Shown: positions 6,999-15,640 of the stretch, piece by piece
Numbering within the stretch: position 1 is the stretch's first letter
Layout: every line of letters starts with the position of its first letter
Source of the DNA: JACVRW01 sp036519295
Lineage (GTDB): Bacteria; Actinomycetota; Thermoleophilia; Solirubrobacterales; Thermoleophilaceae
Assembly: GCA_036519295.1 (NCBI GenBank)
Contig: DATDLN010000132.1
Location: 1 to 25,465 of the forward strand
Length of the DNA stretch: 25,465 nucleotides
Direction of reading: 5' to 3'
Notes under the pieces: generated by a model
Told to the model about the DNA's origin: nothing
The model's database searches: none
Seen by the model: only the letters and a program-made list of their open reading frames with translations
Translations under genes and position numbers: made by a program

Positions 6999-8478
6999 CC
7001 GGCCGAGTGCCCTCGCGGCCCTGCGGCGCCGGCACCAGCGGCGCCTGCCCACGGCTGAGCCGCGGGTACTTCTGGTTCTGGAAGAGCGACCGAGGCGCGA
7101 CGAAGCAGGGCGGCTCGGCGCTCTCGCCCGAGCCCGACGGGTCGGGCTGCTCGCCGCCGGCCGGCCTGCAGTCGAAGCTCTCGATCACGCCGAGCGAGAT
7201 GGCGCGGGCGTAGGCGTTCGGGGCGATGTAGGAGTTCGCGCGCTCCCAGAACGGCCGCGTCGACCGCCGCCGCAGGGAGCGGCCGTCGATGATCGCCGAC
7301 TGCGGCAGGTAGTGCTCGCTGCCGCCGGGCGTGCTGCGCGCATAGCCGCCGTCCTCGTTGCCCGCCAGAGCCGCGCCGCCGGTGGTGATGAAGTCGGCCA
7401 CCTGCTGCCGGGCGAAGCTGAGGTAGGCGAGGATCGGGTTCAGCTCGGATTGGAAGGTGTGCGTGGACTCGAGCACGGGCTCGGCTCCACGGATGAAGCG
7501 CTCGGCGGCCGGCACGCCCGTCTCGGAGGCGTCGACGAGCGGGTCGACGTCGTCGAAGAGCACCTCGAGATCGGGCGAGAGGTCGCCGAGGTCGCGCAAG
7601 GTGGGCGCGAGGTCGGTGGCGGGCTCGCGCAGGTCGCGCACCAGCGGGTCCGTGTTGCGTGCGAAGCGCTCGAGGCGCTGGACCGTGGCGCGCGTCTCGC
7701 GCAGGAAGGTGGGGAGGATGAGGAACGTCTCCGCGAGTGCCTGGTCGCGCGACGCCAGGGCGCCGAAGGTCCGATCGCCGTTCACGATCAGGCCGCGCAG
7801 CTGGCCGTTCTCGCTCGAGATCGCGTCGAACACGCGGCCGGTGTTGCGCACGAGGCGCCGCAGCGCCAGCTCCTGCCCCGCGAGCGGCCGCAGCAGGTCC
7901 GCTCCGTGCTCGAAGAACGGTGCGGCGTTACCGAGCGCGTTGTTCACGTCGCGGCCATAGTCGCCCGAGAAGGCGATCCCGGATTCGCGCAGCCAGGCCT
8001 CGAAGTTCCTCCTCGTGCGCCGGTCGAAGATGCTGAAGATCTCGTCGAGCTCGACTGTGTCGTCGATCTGGCCGTCCGGCAGGGTGCCGCCGTCGGGCAG
8101 GTCGTCCCCGCCCGGCCCGCCCGGCGAGAGCTCGACGTAGGTCTCGCCCAGGAGGCTCTTCTGGCGCAGGATCGCGCGGGTGTTCGCCTTGATCGGGGCG
8201 AAGCGCTCGTCGACCTCGATCTCCGCCAGCGTGCGGCGGCCGCCGGGAGCGAGCTCCCTGCTCTTCACCTTGCCGATGTTCACACCGGCCATGCGCACGT
8301 CGGCCTCTTCGACGAGCAGGGCGGCCTCGGGGAAGGCGGCCTTGAACCGGTAGCCCTCGGGCCGCAGCGGGAGATTGCCGCCGAAGGACACCCAGAGGAA
8401 CATGAGCAGGCCGAACACCGACAGCGTGAACAGGACCATCGCGGCGACCTTTCCGATGCTGGGGGCGGCCTTCGTCAT
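6988..8478 (-). CDS. MCE family lipid-transport protein, sixth (last) of six
   Basis: 496-aa MCE (MlaD-like) protein, expected to be anchored in the cytoplasmic membrane with its bulk outside, forming part of a lipid-conducting hexamer or tube. One membrane helix (about 12-31) is followed by the MCE domain (about 42-119; YRFKAAFPEAALLVEEADVR, VNIGKV, KSLLGETYVEL) and a long helical region. TVELDEIFSIFDRRTR at 141-156 closely matches residues 141-156 of the first MCE gene. The C-terminal tail holds the only two cysteines, C437 and C458, and is rich in Pro and Gly. The ATG at 8478 is chosen from its ATGA overlap with the preceding gene; longer frames have no membrane helix at the start. The stop overlaps the convergent menD end by 11 bp. 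Confidence 0.9.
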   Translation of the reverse strand: MTKAAPSIGKVAAMVLFTLSVFGLLMFLWVSFGGNLPLRPEGYRFKAAFPEAALLVEEADVRMAGVNIGKVKSRELAPGGRRTLAEIEVDERFAPIKANTRAILRQKSLLGETYVELSPGGPGGDDLPDGGTLPDGQIDDTVELDEIFSIFDRRTRRNFEAWLRESGIAFSGDYGRDVNNALGNAAPFFEHGADLLRPLAGQELALRRLVRNTGRVFDAISSENGQLRGLIVNGDRTFGALASRDQALAETFLILPTFLRETRATVQRLERFARNTDPLVRDLREPATDLAPTLRDLGDLSPDLEVLFDDVDPLVDASETGVPAAERFIRGAEPVLESTHTFQSELNPILAYLSFARQQVADFITTGGAALAGNEDGGYARSTPGGSEHYLPQSAIIDGRSLRRRSTRPFWERANSYIAPNAYARAISLGVIESFDCRPAGGEQPDPSGSGESAEPPCFVAPRSLFQNQKYPRLSRGQAPLVPAPQGREGTRPATP

Positions 8479-9944
8479 GGCACCGGCACCAGCGGCGGGA
8501 GCCCGCCGGGAAGCGGCGGAATCGCGGGGGTCGTGGGCAGGGCGTTGAAGTTGCACCCGCCGAACTGGGTGTCGAGCAGCGACTGGACCGGGCTTCCCGG
8601 TTGGACTCCGCCCGCGAGCGGCCCGCCGATCAGCCGCTCCACGAACTCCGGGTCCTGCGCGCCCACCTCGGCGAGGACTCCCTGCAAGAGGGAGTTGACG
8701 ACGGCCGTGGGCACGCCGCAGAGCGTCACGCGCCGCCAGGGCCCCTGCCCGTCGGCCGTGGAGAACAGGGAGACCCCGTTCTGGGCGGTCCACGCGAGCC
8801 AGTAGAGGAACCCCTCTTGGCGCGCCCTCTGCTCGGGGACCGACAGACCGTCGAGGCCCTCGGCGCCGCCCGGATTGTGGGCCCCCATGTTGAGGAAGCG
8901 GTTCAGCTCGAAGAGCGCCCCGGTGAGGTCGGGAGCCGCCTTGGCTATGCCGCTCGCCGCCGCCCGCAGGTCGTCCGTCCAGGGCTGCGCGACCCGGGCG
9001 AACGGGCGTAGCTGGGTCCTGATCGCCGGCTCGGTTTCCTCGAAGAAGGGCGTGACGGCGGCGTTCGTGGCCGGCAGCTTGCGGATGGGCGAGAGCAGGG
9101 ACCGAAGCGCTGGGTCGAGCACTTCGGCTAAGGTCTGCACCCGGCCGAGCGTGCGCTCGGTGGCGCGCAGGGCGCCGGGGAGCCGGGCCACCGAAGTCTC
9201 GATCTCCGGGGCCTCGCCCGCCAGCGCCTCGAACACGCCGTTCGAGGCGCGCACCAGGCGGCGCAGATCGGCGGGGCGCCGCCCCAGCTCGCCGACAAGA
9301 AGGCTGTAGTTGTGGACCAGGCGCTTCAGCGCCTGGCGCCGCCCGGCCGTGGCGCGCGTGACCCGCGCCAGGTCCCGGTGGAGCGGCTCGAGGCGGCGGA
9401 GGGTGGCGGCCAGGTCCTCGCCCCGGCCACGCAGCCCCTTGCCCGCGCCCGAGATCAGCAGCCTCAGGTAGGGCCGGGTGTCGGCGTCGAGCGCTGAGTA
9501 GATCTCGTCCGGATCGACGTCGGGCAGCGTGTTGGCCACGGGGATACGCCCGCCGGCCTCGAGCACGGGCCCCGTCCCCGGCTCGACCTCGAGGAACATG
9601 TCCTTCAGCGCCGTCTTCGGGCGCAGTAGCGCGGTGGCGTCCCGGCGGATCAGGTTCTCGTAGTCGTGGTCGATCTCGAGCTTGACGACGGCCAGGCCGT
9701 TCTCGAGCTCGACATCGCCGATCGTGCCCACCTGAACGCCGGCCACGCGGACGGTCTGGCCCTGACCCGGCTGCACCGCCTGGGCGTTGTCGAGCTCGAC
9801 CTCTACCTCCTTCGGCGCCTCCTCGACGAACGGGAAGCGCAGCCGTTGCTGGCTGAGCACGTATCCGGCGATGGCCAGGGCCAGAACGACGAGCCCCACG
9901 ACCGCCAGGGCCTCCAGCCAGTGCTTGCGGATCGCCAGCTTCAC
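8475..9944 (-). CDS. MCE family lipid-transport protein, fifth of six
   Basis: 489-aa MCE protein: short basic N-terminus, membrane helix about 10-30, MCE domain about 45-122 (VEVELDNAQAVQPGQGQTVR, VQVGTIGDV, KTALKDMFLEV), then a helical region and a tail ending in a Pro-rich stretch. C409 and C464 are its only cysteines. GTG at 9944 is chosen because it overlaps the upstream stop in GTGA and places the helix at the N-terminus; the open frame extends 465 bp further upstream only as a shadow of the fourth gene. The expected role is one subunit of a hetero-hexameric lipid channel, as in mycobacterial Mce complexes. Which of MceA-F it corresponds to cannot be judged by eye. Confidence 0.9.
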   Translation of the reverse strand: MKLAIRKHWLEALAVVGLVVLALAIAGYVLSQQRLRFPFVEEAPKEVEVELDNAQAVQPGQGQTVRVAGVQVGTIGDVELENGLAVVKLEIDHDYENLIRRDATALLRPKTALKDMFLEVEPGTGPVLEAGGRIPVANTLPDVDPDEIYSALDADTRPYLRLLISGAGKGLRGRGEDLAATLRRLEPLHRDLARVTRATAGRRQALKRLVHNYSLLVGELGRRPADLRRLVRASNGVFEALAGEAPEIETSVARLPGALRATERTLGRVQTLAEVLDPALRSLLSPIRKLPATNAAVTPFFEETEPAIRTQLRPFARVAQPWTDDLRAAASGIAKAAPDLTGALFELNRFLNMGAHNPGGAEGLDGLSVPEQRARQEGFLYWLAWTAQNGVSLFSTADGQGPWRRVTLCGVPTAVVNSLLQGVLAEVGAQDPEFVERLIGGPLAGGVQPGSPVQSLLDTQFGGCNFNALPTTPAIPPLPGGLPPLVPVP

Positions 9945-11305
9945 GGGCCGCTCCCGAAGACGGTGGCCGGCCCGCCGGGCGCGCGCAGGTTCGGCGGCTG
10001 CTGGGTCTCGCAGTGCACGTCCGGCCGGTGCTGCGGAGGCGTGTTCGGGTCCGGCGGGGCGGCGGGCTCGATCCGACCGAGGGCGAGGTTGGAGGGCGGC
10101 ACCGCCTGGATGTGGAAGACCGGCGTATTCGCGTCGTTGTTGCGGCTCTCTCCCGCCAGCCCGACGAAGCTGCGGTTGATTTGGTCGCGCACCTCCTGGC
10201 CCGAGTTGCCCGCCTCGATGCTCGGGATCCTCGATTCGGCGAACGGCACGAGCACCGTGTTCGTGCAGGAGGAAAGCGGGCGCAGCTGGTCGAGGAAGGG
10301 GATCAGCCGGGTGTTCAGCAGGACCACGTCGGGCACCGCCTGGCGCAGGTCGGCCGCCAGCCCCTTGAGCTCGTCCTCCTGGACCAGACCCCGGGCCTGG
10401 GTGATCCACGGGATGCCCGCTGCGAGCAGCGGGGCGGCCGAGCGAACGCCGGGCAGGGCCTCCCGCGAGAACGCGCGCAGCGTGGGAAGCGCGTCGTTGA
10501 CCGCGGCCAGGGCCGGCTGCCCGGCGCGCAGCGTGTCGCGCAGCGCCGGCACCGAGGCCGCGAGCGCCGTGTCCTGGCGTGCGAGCGCCCCGGCCGTGGT
10601 GTTCAGGTCGGTCACGAGACGCTTGAGCGCCTCGGGATCGTCGGCGAGGGCCGCAAACGTCCGCTGCTGGCCGCGCAGCAGGCGGCGCACGTCGCGATCC
10701 GGGTCGACGCCCAGCAGCGCGTCGTTTGTGATCGCCGTGAACCGGTACGCGGGCGCGAGCTCGGGAATCGTGCGGTTGAGCGCCTCGGCGCCTCTCCCCT
10801 GGACGAGCCCCTTGGTGCCGAACTCGTAAAGCAGCGTGCGCAGGTCCGTGCGGAGGTCGCTCTGGAGCAGGTCGAGGATGTCCGGCAGCACGACGCTGGA
10901 GCCGGTCTGCGAGACCGGGATCGTCCCGCCGTCATCCACCTCGCCGGACGACGGCGAGCCGGGGCGCAGGTCGACGAAGAAGTTGCCCTCCAGCAGGATG
11001 CGGGGCCGCACCTCGAGCCTGGCGTCCTCGTGGATCGGCAGGGCGTCGTCGCGCAGCTCCATCGTCACCTCGGCGGGCGCATCGCCCTCGCCGAGCGGCT
11101 CCACCTTCGTCACCTGCCCCACGTCCACGCCCGCGATGCGCACGGCCGAGCGCGGCTTCAGGTTGCGAGCGTCGCGGAAGGCGGCCTTGAGCTCGAATGG
11201 ATTCGAGAACGGGTTCGCCTTCGTGAAGCCGAAATAGCCGAGCACCACCAGCACAATCAGCGCGAGCAGGCCGGCCCTGAACGGGGTCACCGGGGCGCGG
11301 CGCAT
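9941..11305 (-). CDS. MCE family lipid-transport protein, fourth of six
   Basis: 454-aa MCE protein with a membrane helix at about 9-27 and an MCE domain at about 37-116 (FELKAAFRDARNLKPRSAVR, VDVGQVTKV, PRILLEGNFFVDL), followed by repeated helical segments and a Pro-rich tail. Its only cysteines are C347 and C432. The ATG at 11305 shares one base with the TGA of the preceding gene (TGATG), and the stop overlaps the next GTG by 4 bp, both typical of translational coupling. The function inferred from the family is transport of lipids or steroids across the envelope; the cargo cannot be read from sequence. Confidence 0.9.
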   Translation of the reverse strand: MRRAPVTPFRAGLLALIVLVVLGYFGFTKANPFSNPFELKAAFRDARNLKPRSAVRIAGVDVGQVTKVEPLGEGDAPAEVTMELRDDALPIHEDARLEVRPRILLEGNFFVDLRPGSPSSGEVDDGGTIPVSQTGSSVVLPDILDLLQSDLRTDLRTLLYEFGTKGLVQGRGAEALNRTIPELAPAYRFTAITNDALLGVDPDRDVRRLLRGQQRTFAALADDPEALKRLVTDLNTTAGALARQDTALAASVPALRDTLRAGQPALAAVNDALPTLRAFSREALPGVRSAAPLLAAGIPWITQARGLVQEDELKGLAADLRQAVPDVVLLNTRLIPFLDQLRPLSSCTNTVLVPFAESRIPSIEAGNSGQEVRDQINRSFVGLAGESRNNDANTPVFHIQAVPPSNLALGRIEPAAPPDPNTPPQHRPDVHCETQQPPNLRAPGGPATVFGSGP

Positions 11306-12840
11306 CAGGGAACGTCCTCCACGCTCTGGATCCCGAGCTCGCGTGCCTTGTAGGTGCCGCCGGCGAGCCCGGGCGAGTCGGGATCGAGCACGACGTGGCT
11401 ACCGCCGCCGAGGAAGCCGCCGGCGGCATTGTCGGGCGGGTAGCGACCATCGGTAACGAGCCGGTTCAGGTAGCCGGTCTGCCCGTTCTGGCAGTCGGCC
11501 CGGCCGCTCGAGTCGACCGCCGGCTGGCCGTTCTGGGCGTGCAGGGCCTGCATCACGGGACTGGCCTGCGGGTCCTGGTCCGCCGGCACGTCGACGGGAC
11601 GCGTCGACTCCGTCGTGCCGAGGTTGTTGGGCTGGGTGCCGGAGAGGAGCTTGGCGTAGATCCGCTCGGAGGTGCCGCCGGGGACGGCGGACGAGAGATG
11701 GGTCCCGAGCGGGTTGAAGAAGTAAACGAGGTAGTTGCACACGGTCTGGTAGGGAGCGATGAACTCGACCGCCGGCCGCGTCGTCTGAACGGCCTGGCGG
11801 AGGTCGCGCAGCGCCAGCAGCGTGCTCGGGTTCTCGCCCAGGTCATTCACTGCGTCGAACAGGCCCTCGAGCTCGCGACCGAGCTCGGGGGTGCGCCGGA
11901 ACGCCGGGACGCCGGCCGCGAGCGCCCGGTTGATGGCCGGAAGCGACCTTTGCAGCTCCTCGGCGCCCGGCACGAGCCGGCGGCTGACATCCGCGAAGCG
12001 GGCGAGGAAGGGCGTCTGCACGCGGAAGGAGGAGATGGCCGCGTCCAGGGTCGGCGGGCTCTCCTCGATCGTCTCCCGGAGCGCGGTGGGGTCGCGGCCG
12101 ACCGCGCGGAAGGTGATGGCCATCTCGCCGAACAGGCGGGCCCCCACGTCCGCCACCGGCGCGACCTCCGCCGAGGTCCGGGCCAGCGCAGGGATCAGCC
12201 GCACCAGCTCGGTCGAGGAAGCGGAGAGCGCCGTCATTACCGGCTGAAGGCGGCGGAGGAACGGGTTCAGCTCCCGGATGACCGTGTTGAGTGCCTCCCC
12301 GCGTCCGGCAAGCGCGTCCCCGAACCCGGATGTGGCGCTGCGGGCGGCCCTGCGAACGTGGGGCGGAAAGGCCGACAGGACGTCCTCGAGGTCCTGCGGC
12401 TCGCGGAGCGAGTTGCGCAGCGGCACCGTGTCGCCCGCCGCGAACGTCTCCGCGGAGCGTCCGGGCACGAGCTGAACGTATTTGAGGCCGAGCGCGGACT
12501 GCGGGCGCACCGACACGGTCGTGTCGACCGGCAGCGGCTCCACATCCTTGTCGAGCTTCAGGTCGATCAGCGCGATCGAACGCTCCTCGCCGCCCACCCT
12601 CACGCGCTTGCTCGTGATCTTCTCGACCGAGCCGACCCGGAAGCCCCCCGCCCGCACGTCGTTGCCCGGTACGAGCTTGTAGCCGTTGGGGAGCTCAGCC
12701 TTGAGGTCGTAGGTGGGAACGAACGGCAGCCCCTGGTTGGCGTTGTAGGAGATGAAGACCGCGACGATCGTGATCAGGAGCGTGACCGCCCCGACCAGCA
12801 CCGGGCTTGCAGTGAGGGCTGGCGCTCGGCGGCCCCTCAT
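11305..12840 (-). CDS. MCE family lipid-transport protein, third of six
   Basis: Longest of the set at 511 aa. Membrane helix about 13-31, MCE domain about 42-126 (YDLKAELPNGYKLVPGNDVR, FRVGSVEKI, QSALGLKYVQLVPG), long helical region, then a tail with an aromatic block (NYLVYFFNPLGTHL) and a Gly/Asn-rich end. C368 and C450 are its only cysteines. ATG at 12840 overlaps the previous stop in ATGA. The aromatic NYLVYFFNP block resembles the WNYFYWQAL block of the second protein, suggesting a shared C-terminal membrane- or lipid-contacting element (inference). It belongs to the same co-translated operon. Confidence 0.9.
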   Translation of the reverse strand: MRGRRAPALTASPVLVGAVTLLITIVAVFISYNANQGLPFVPTYDLKAELPNGYKLVPGNDVRAGGFRVGSVEKITSKRVRVGGEERSIALIDLKLDKDVEPLPVDTTVSVRPQSALGLKYVQLVPGRSAETFAAGDTVPLRNSLREPQDLEDVLSAFPPHVRRAARSATSGFGDALAGRGEALNTVIRELNPFLRRLQPVMTALSASSTELVRLIPALARTSAEVAPVADVGARLFGEMAITFRAVGRDPTALRETIEESPPTLDAAISSFRVQTPFLARFADVSRRLVPGAEELQRSLPAINRALAAGVPAFRRTPELGRELEGLFDAVNDLGENPSTLLALRDLRQAVQTTRPAVEFIAPYQTVCNYLVYFFNPLGTHLSSAVPGGTSERIYAKLLSGTQPNNLGTTESTRPVDVPADQDPQASPVMQALHAQNGQPAVDSSGRADCQNGQTGYLNRLVTDGRYPPDNAAGGFLGGGSHVVLDPDSPGLAGGTYKARELGIQSVEDVP

Positions 12841-14270
12841 GGCGCCAGGAGGTAGTCGAGGAGCGGTGCGGTCGCCGCTCGCGCTTTAGTCGTGGCGCGC
12901 GCCGGCCGTGAGGCGGCGGGCTGCGTGCCTCCCCGCTTCGTCGGGTCCGGCGCGTTTATTCCGGGCTGATACGGCCCCAGCCACTGGCGGCACAGGTCGA
13001 AGCTCGTCTGGTTGGTCGCGTCCCGCGCCACCTGATAGCCACCGCAGGGGCCCACAAGCACGCTCAGTCGCAGCACGTGGCCGATGTCGTCGAGCGCGTT
13101 GGTCGAGAGCGCCTGCCAGTAGAAGTAGTTCCAGACCGCCTCCATGCCGGTGAAGCCGCCCTGCTGGCCGGAGATGTGCGTCTTGTCACCGGCCGGCGGG
13201 TCGGTTGCGGGGGCCCGCGGGTCGGGCTCGACCCCGCGCGAGCGGTCGTCGGTCGTCTGGAGGAACTGGCGCAGCGGCTTGGCGAGGCCCGGCGCATCCT
13301 TCGCGAGCAGGCGCAGCTCCTCCAGGTCGTCCTCGGTCTCGCGCACCGCGCGCACCCCCTCGCCCGCCGCGTCGCCCAGCGCCTCGAGCGCGGGGGTGCC
13401 CTCGGTGGCGAACGGGCGCAGGCGCAGCAGGAAGGTATCGAGCTCGTCGGTGGACGCCTGCAGGTTCCGGAGCAGCGGCACCTGCGCCGTCGCGAGCTCT
13501 CCGAGCCGCCCCATGTAAGGCTCGAGCTCCGCAAGGAAGACCGGCAGCCGGTTGAAGGTGCGAGCCAGGTCCTCGCGACGCGAGGCGCCGACCTCGGCGG
13601 TCCTCCCGGCCTCCCGCACGAAGGCCGAGACATCACCTCTGCGCTCGGCGAGCGCGCGTACCACGCGATCGCCATCCGACACGAGCTGCCTGATCGCGCC
13701 GGTCTGGCGGCCGAGCACCCGCAGCACCTTGCTCGTCTCGCGAAGCCCCGGATGCGCACGGCGCAGCACATCGTTCAGGTCCTCGGGCCGCCCGGCGAGC
13801 CCGGCCCCCAGCTCGCCCACGATGATCCGCAGCCGTTCCCGGTAGGGGAGGCGCAGGATGTTGTTCACGAGGTCGAGCGGGATCGTCGAGCTGGTCTGCT
13901 CGACGGGCACCCGCCCGCCGTCCGGAAGCCTGTCCGACGTACCCGGCTGGCAGTCGACGTAGTACTCGCCGATGAACGACTGCGGCCTGATCTCGCAGCG
14001 CGCGTCCTCCCGCAGCTCCGCGAAACCGGGCTCCGTGACTTTCACCTTGACCAGGGCGAGCGGGCGGCGCTGCCCCACGATCTCGAAGCTCGAGGTCTCC
14101 CCCGCTCGGACGCCGGCGATCTTGAAGTCGCCGCCCTCGGCGAGCCCGAAGGCGTTGTCGAAGACGATCTCGTAGCTCTTGCCCTTCGCCCCCTCCCCTC
14201 CCGCGGCCGCGAGCACGAGGGCGGCGCCGCAGGCCAGGAGCACGAGCACCGCGATGCCGGCGCGCCTCAC
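12837..14270 (-). CDS. MCE family protein, second of six, possible lipoprotein
   Basis: 477-aa MCE protein. GTG at 14270 is chosen for its GTGA overlap with the preceding stop; a TTG at 14300 would lengthen it by ten residues. The very short N-terminus VRRAGIAVLVLLAC puts a cysteine (C14) at a lipobox-like site, as in the MceE (LprK) lipoproteins of mycobacteria, but the following GAALVLAAAGG is hydrophobic, so a plain membrane anchor is also possible. The MCE domain (about 32-110) carries its own cysteine pair, C92 and C107, and the tail a second pair, C409 and C427. With C14 lipidated, the remaining four cysteines could all be paired. The tail includes a WNYFYWQAL block and a basic end. Confidence 0.88.
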   Translation of the reverse strand: MRRAGIAVLVLLACGAALVLAAAGGEGAKGKSYEIVFDNAFGLAEGGDFKIAGVRAGETSSFEIVGQRRPLALVKVKVTEPGFAELREDARCEIRPQSFIGEYYVDCQPGTSDRLPDGGRVPVEQTSSTIPLDLVNNILRLPYRERLRIIVGELGAGLAGRPEDLNDVLRRAHPGLRETSKVLRVLGRQTGAIRQLVSDGDRVVRALAERRGDVSAFVREAGRTAEVGASRREDLARTFNRLPVFLAELEPYMGRLGELATAQVPLLRNLQASTDELDTFLLRLRPFATEGTPALEALGDAAGEGVRAVRETEDDLEELRLLAKDAPGLAKPLRQFLQTTDDRSRGVEPDPRAPATDPPAGDKTHISGQQGGFTGMEAVWNYFYWQALSTNALDDIGHVLRLSVLVGPCGGYQVARDATNQTSFDLCRQWLGPYQPGINAPDPTKRGGTQPAASRPARATTKARAATAPLLDYLLAP

Positions 14271-15628
14271 GGGCCCACGCTCCGCTCGGAGCCGTCGCAA
14301 TCGAGTGCGGCCTGCTCGCTCGCGGTCAGTACATTCGAGCGGTCGGAGGCCGGCTCCTCGTTGGCGCCCGGACAGCGGCGGAACTGGCGCAGCTTGGGCC
14401 CGGGTCCGTAGAGGATCTCGGAGAAATTGAGCCAGGCGCGGGAGAAGCCGCCGAGCGCGTCGTAAGCGCCGGTGGCCGCGAAGTCGTCCAACCAGCCCAC
14501 GAGCTCCGGCGTGTAAGGCCGCCCCTGGGCGATCGTCGGCGCGGCGGCGCGCAGCGCCTCAGTGGTCTCCGGGAAGGCGGCGCGCCGCGTGGCGCCGTTC
14601 ACCCGGCGGGGTTCGAGCGCCGCCCGGGCGAGCGGTGGGAAGGTGTCGATCAGCTCGATCAGGTCGTTGTCCCGCCCAGGGCTGCGGATCGTGCGCGAGA
14701 GGTCCCGCACGGTCGGCACGGCATCGCGCGCGAACAGGCGCGCCTCGTCGAGGAACGGGCCGAGGCGACGTGCAACGGGCTTGGCCGCGTCGACCAACGG
14801 GTCGACGTCGTCGAGCGCAGCGCGGAGGTTCACGAACGTCGTGTTCGCCCGCCGCAGGAACGGCGGGAGGCGTTCGATCGACTCCCCCAGGGCCGACTGC
14901 TGGCTCCCGAGCGCGCCGAAGGTGCGGTTCAGATTTCGGACCACGCCCGCGAGGTCCTCGCGCCGCTCGCCGAGGGCCGTGACGAGCGCCGAGGAGTCGA
15001 CCAGGAAGTCCCTGAGCAGCTTGTTGTCGCGCGTCAGCTCCCCGAACAGGCGGCTGCCCGTCGAGAGCGCGGGGTTCAGATAGCGCACACCCGCCTGCAG
15101 CTCGCGGCCGCGCCCGCGGAGCGCCTCGGCCTGGCCGGCGATGAAGTCCTGGGTCGCCGCCCGCGTGCGGGGGTCGAAGATGCTGAAGACCGAGTCCAGC
15201 TCGACGGTGCTCTGGGTGTCGTCGGCGCCGATCCGCCCGCCGTCTTGGATCTCCTCGCCTTGGTCCGGGCCGACCTGCACGTCGACGAAGCGATTGGCGA
15301 TCCCCGAGAGGGAGTTCTGCTTGATGAGTAGCCGTGTCCCGCGGCGGAGCGGCTTGTAGTCGCCGTCGTCGATCTCGAGCGTGACCTCGGCTTGGCCATC
15401 CTGCGTGATGTCGACGTCCTCGACGGAGCCGATGGCTACGCCTCCGGCCTGGACCTGGTTGCCCTTGACGAGCTGCCCCGCATCCAGGAACACGGCCTTC
15501 ACGCGGTAGCCGCCCACGCCCGCGAACAGAAGGTAGGCAACGGCCGCCACGGCCAGGACGATCAAGAGGGCGGCGACCACCCGCGCCGCCGTGGACGGAC
15601 CCGCTGCCCGGCCGCGACCCGCCGTCAT
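14267..15628 (-). CDS. MCE family lipid-transport protein, first of six
   Basis: 453-aa MCE protein heading the operon. Membrane helix about 15-36, MCE domain about 41-119 (YRVKAVFLDAGQLVKGNQVQ, VAIGSVEDVDI, NSLSGIANRFVDV), then TVELDSVFSIFDPRTR at 141-156, nearly identical to the sixth protein. C419 and C444 are its only cysteines. The ATG at 15628 is preferred over an upstream ATG and GTG because GGAGGGG lies five bases or so before it. No yrbE permease gene precedes it: the next gene upstream is the divergent acyltransferase. Classical actinobacterial mce operons begin with two yrbE genes, so the permease must be encoded elsewhere or be absent. Confidence 0.91.
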   Translation of the reverse strand: MTAGRGRAAGPSTAARVVAALLIVLAVAAVAYLLFAGVGGYRVKAVFLDAGQLVKGNQVQAGGVAIGSVEDVDITQDGQAEVTLEIDDGDYKPLRRGTRLLIKQNSLSGIANRFVDVQVGPDQGEEIQDGGRIGADDTQSTVELDSVFSIFDPRTRAATQDFIAGQAEALRGRGRELQAGVRYLNPALSTGSRLFGELTRDNKLLRDFLVDSSALVTALGERREDLAGVVRNLNRTFGALGSQQSALGESIERLPPFLRRANTTFVNLRAALDDVDPLVDAAKPVARRLGPFLDEARLFARDAVPTVRDLSRTIRSPGRDNDLIELIDTFPPLARAALEPRRVNGATRRAAFPETTEALRAAAPTIAQGRPYTPELVGWLDDFAATGAYDALGGFSRAWLNFSEILYGPGPKLRQFRRCPGANEEPASDRSNVLTASEQAALDCDGSERSVGP

Positions 15629-15640
15629 CGACCCCTCCAT
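15629..15640 (-). promoter_or_regulatory. Ribosome binding site of the MCE operon
   Basis: Read on the minus strand, ATGGAGGGGTCG directly precedes the ATG at 15628. The GGAGGGG core is a strong Shine-Dalgarno sequence at suitable spacing and decides the start of the first MCE gene against two upstream alternatives. Confidence 0.75.

Noticed and set aside
6958..8805. A 615-codon open frame on the + strand opposite the sixth MCE gene, with similar long antisense frames over the other MCE genes (10013-11353, 11395-12855, 13077-14411)
   Set aside because: They are antisense shadows produced by extreme GC3; their translations are Arg/Gly/Ala/His-rich without motifs, while the minus strand encodes clear MCE proteins.
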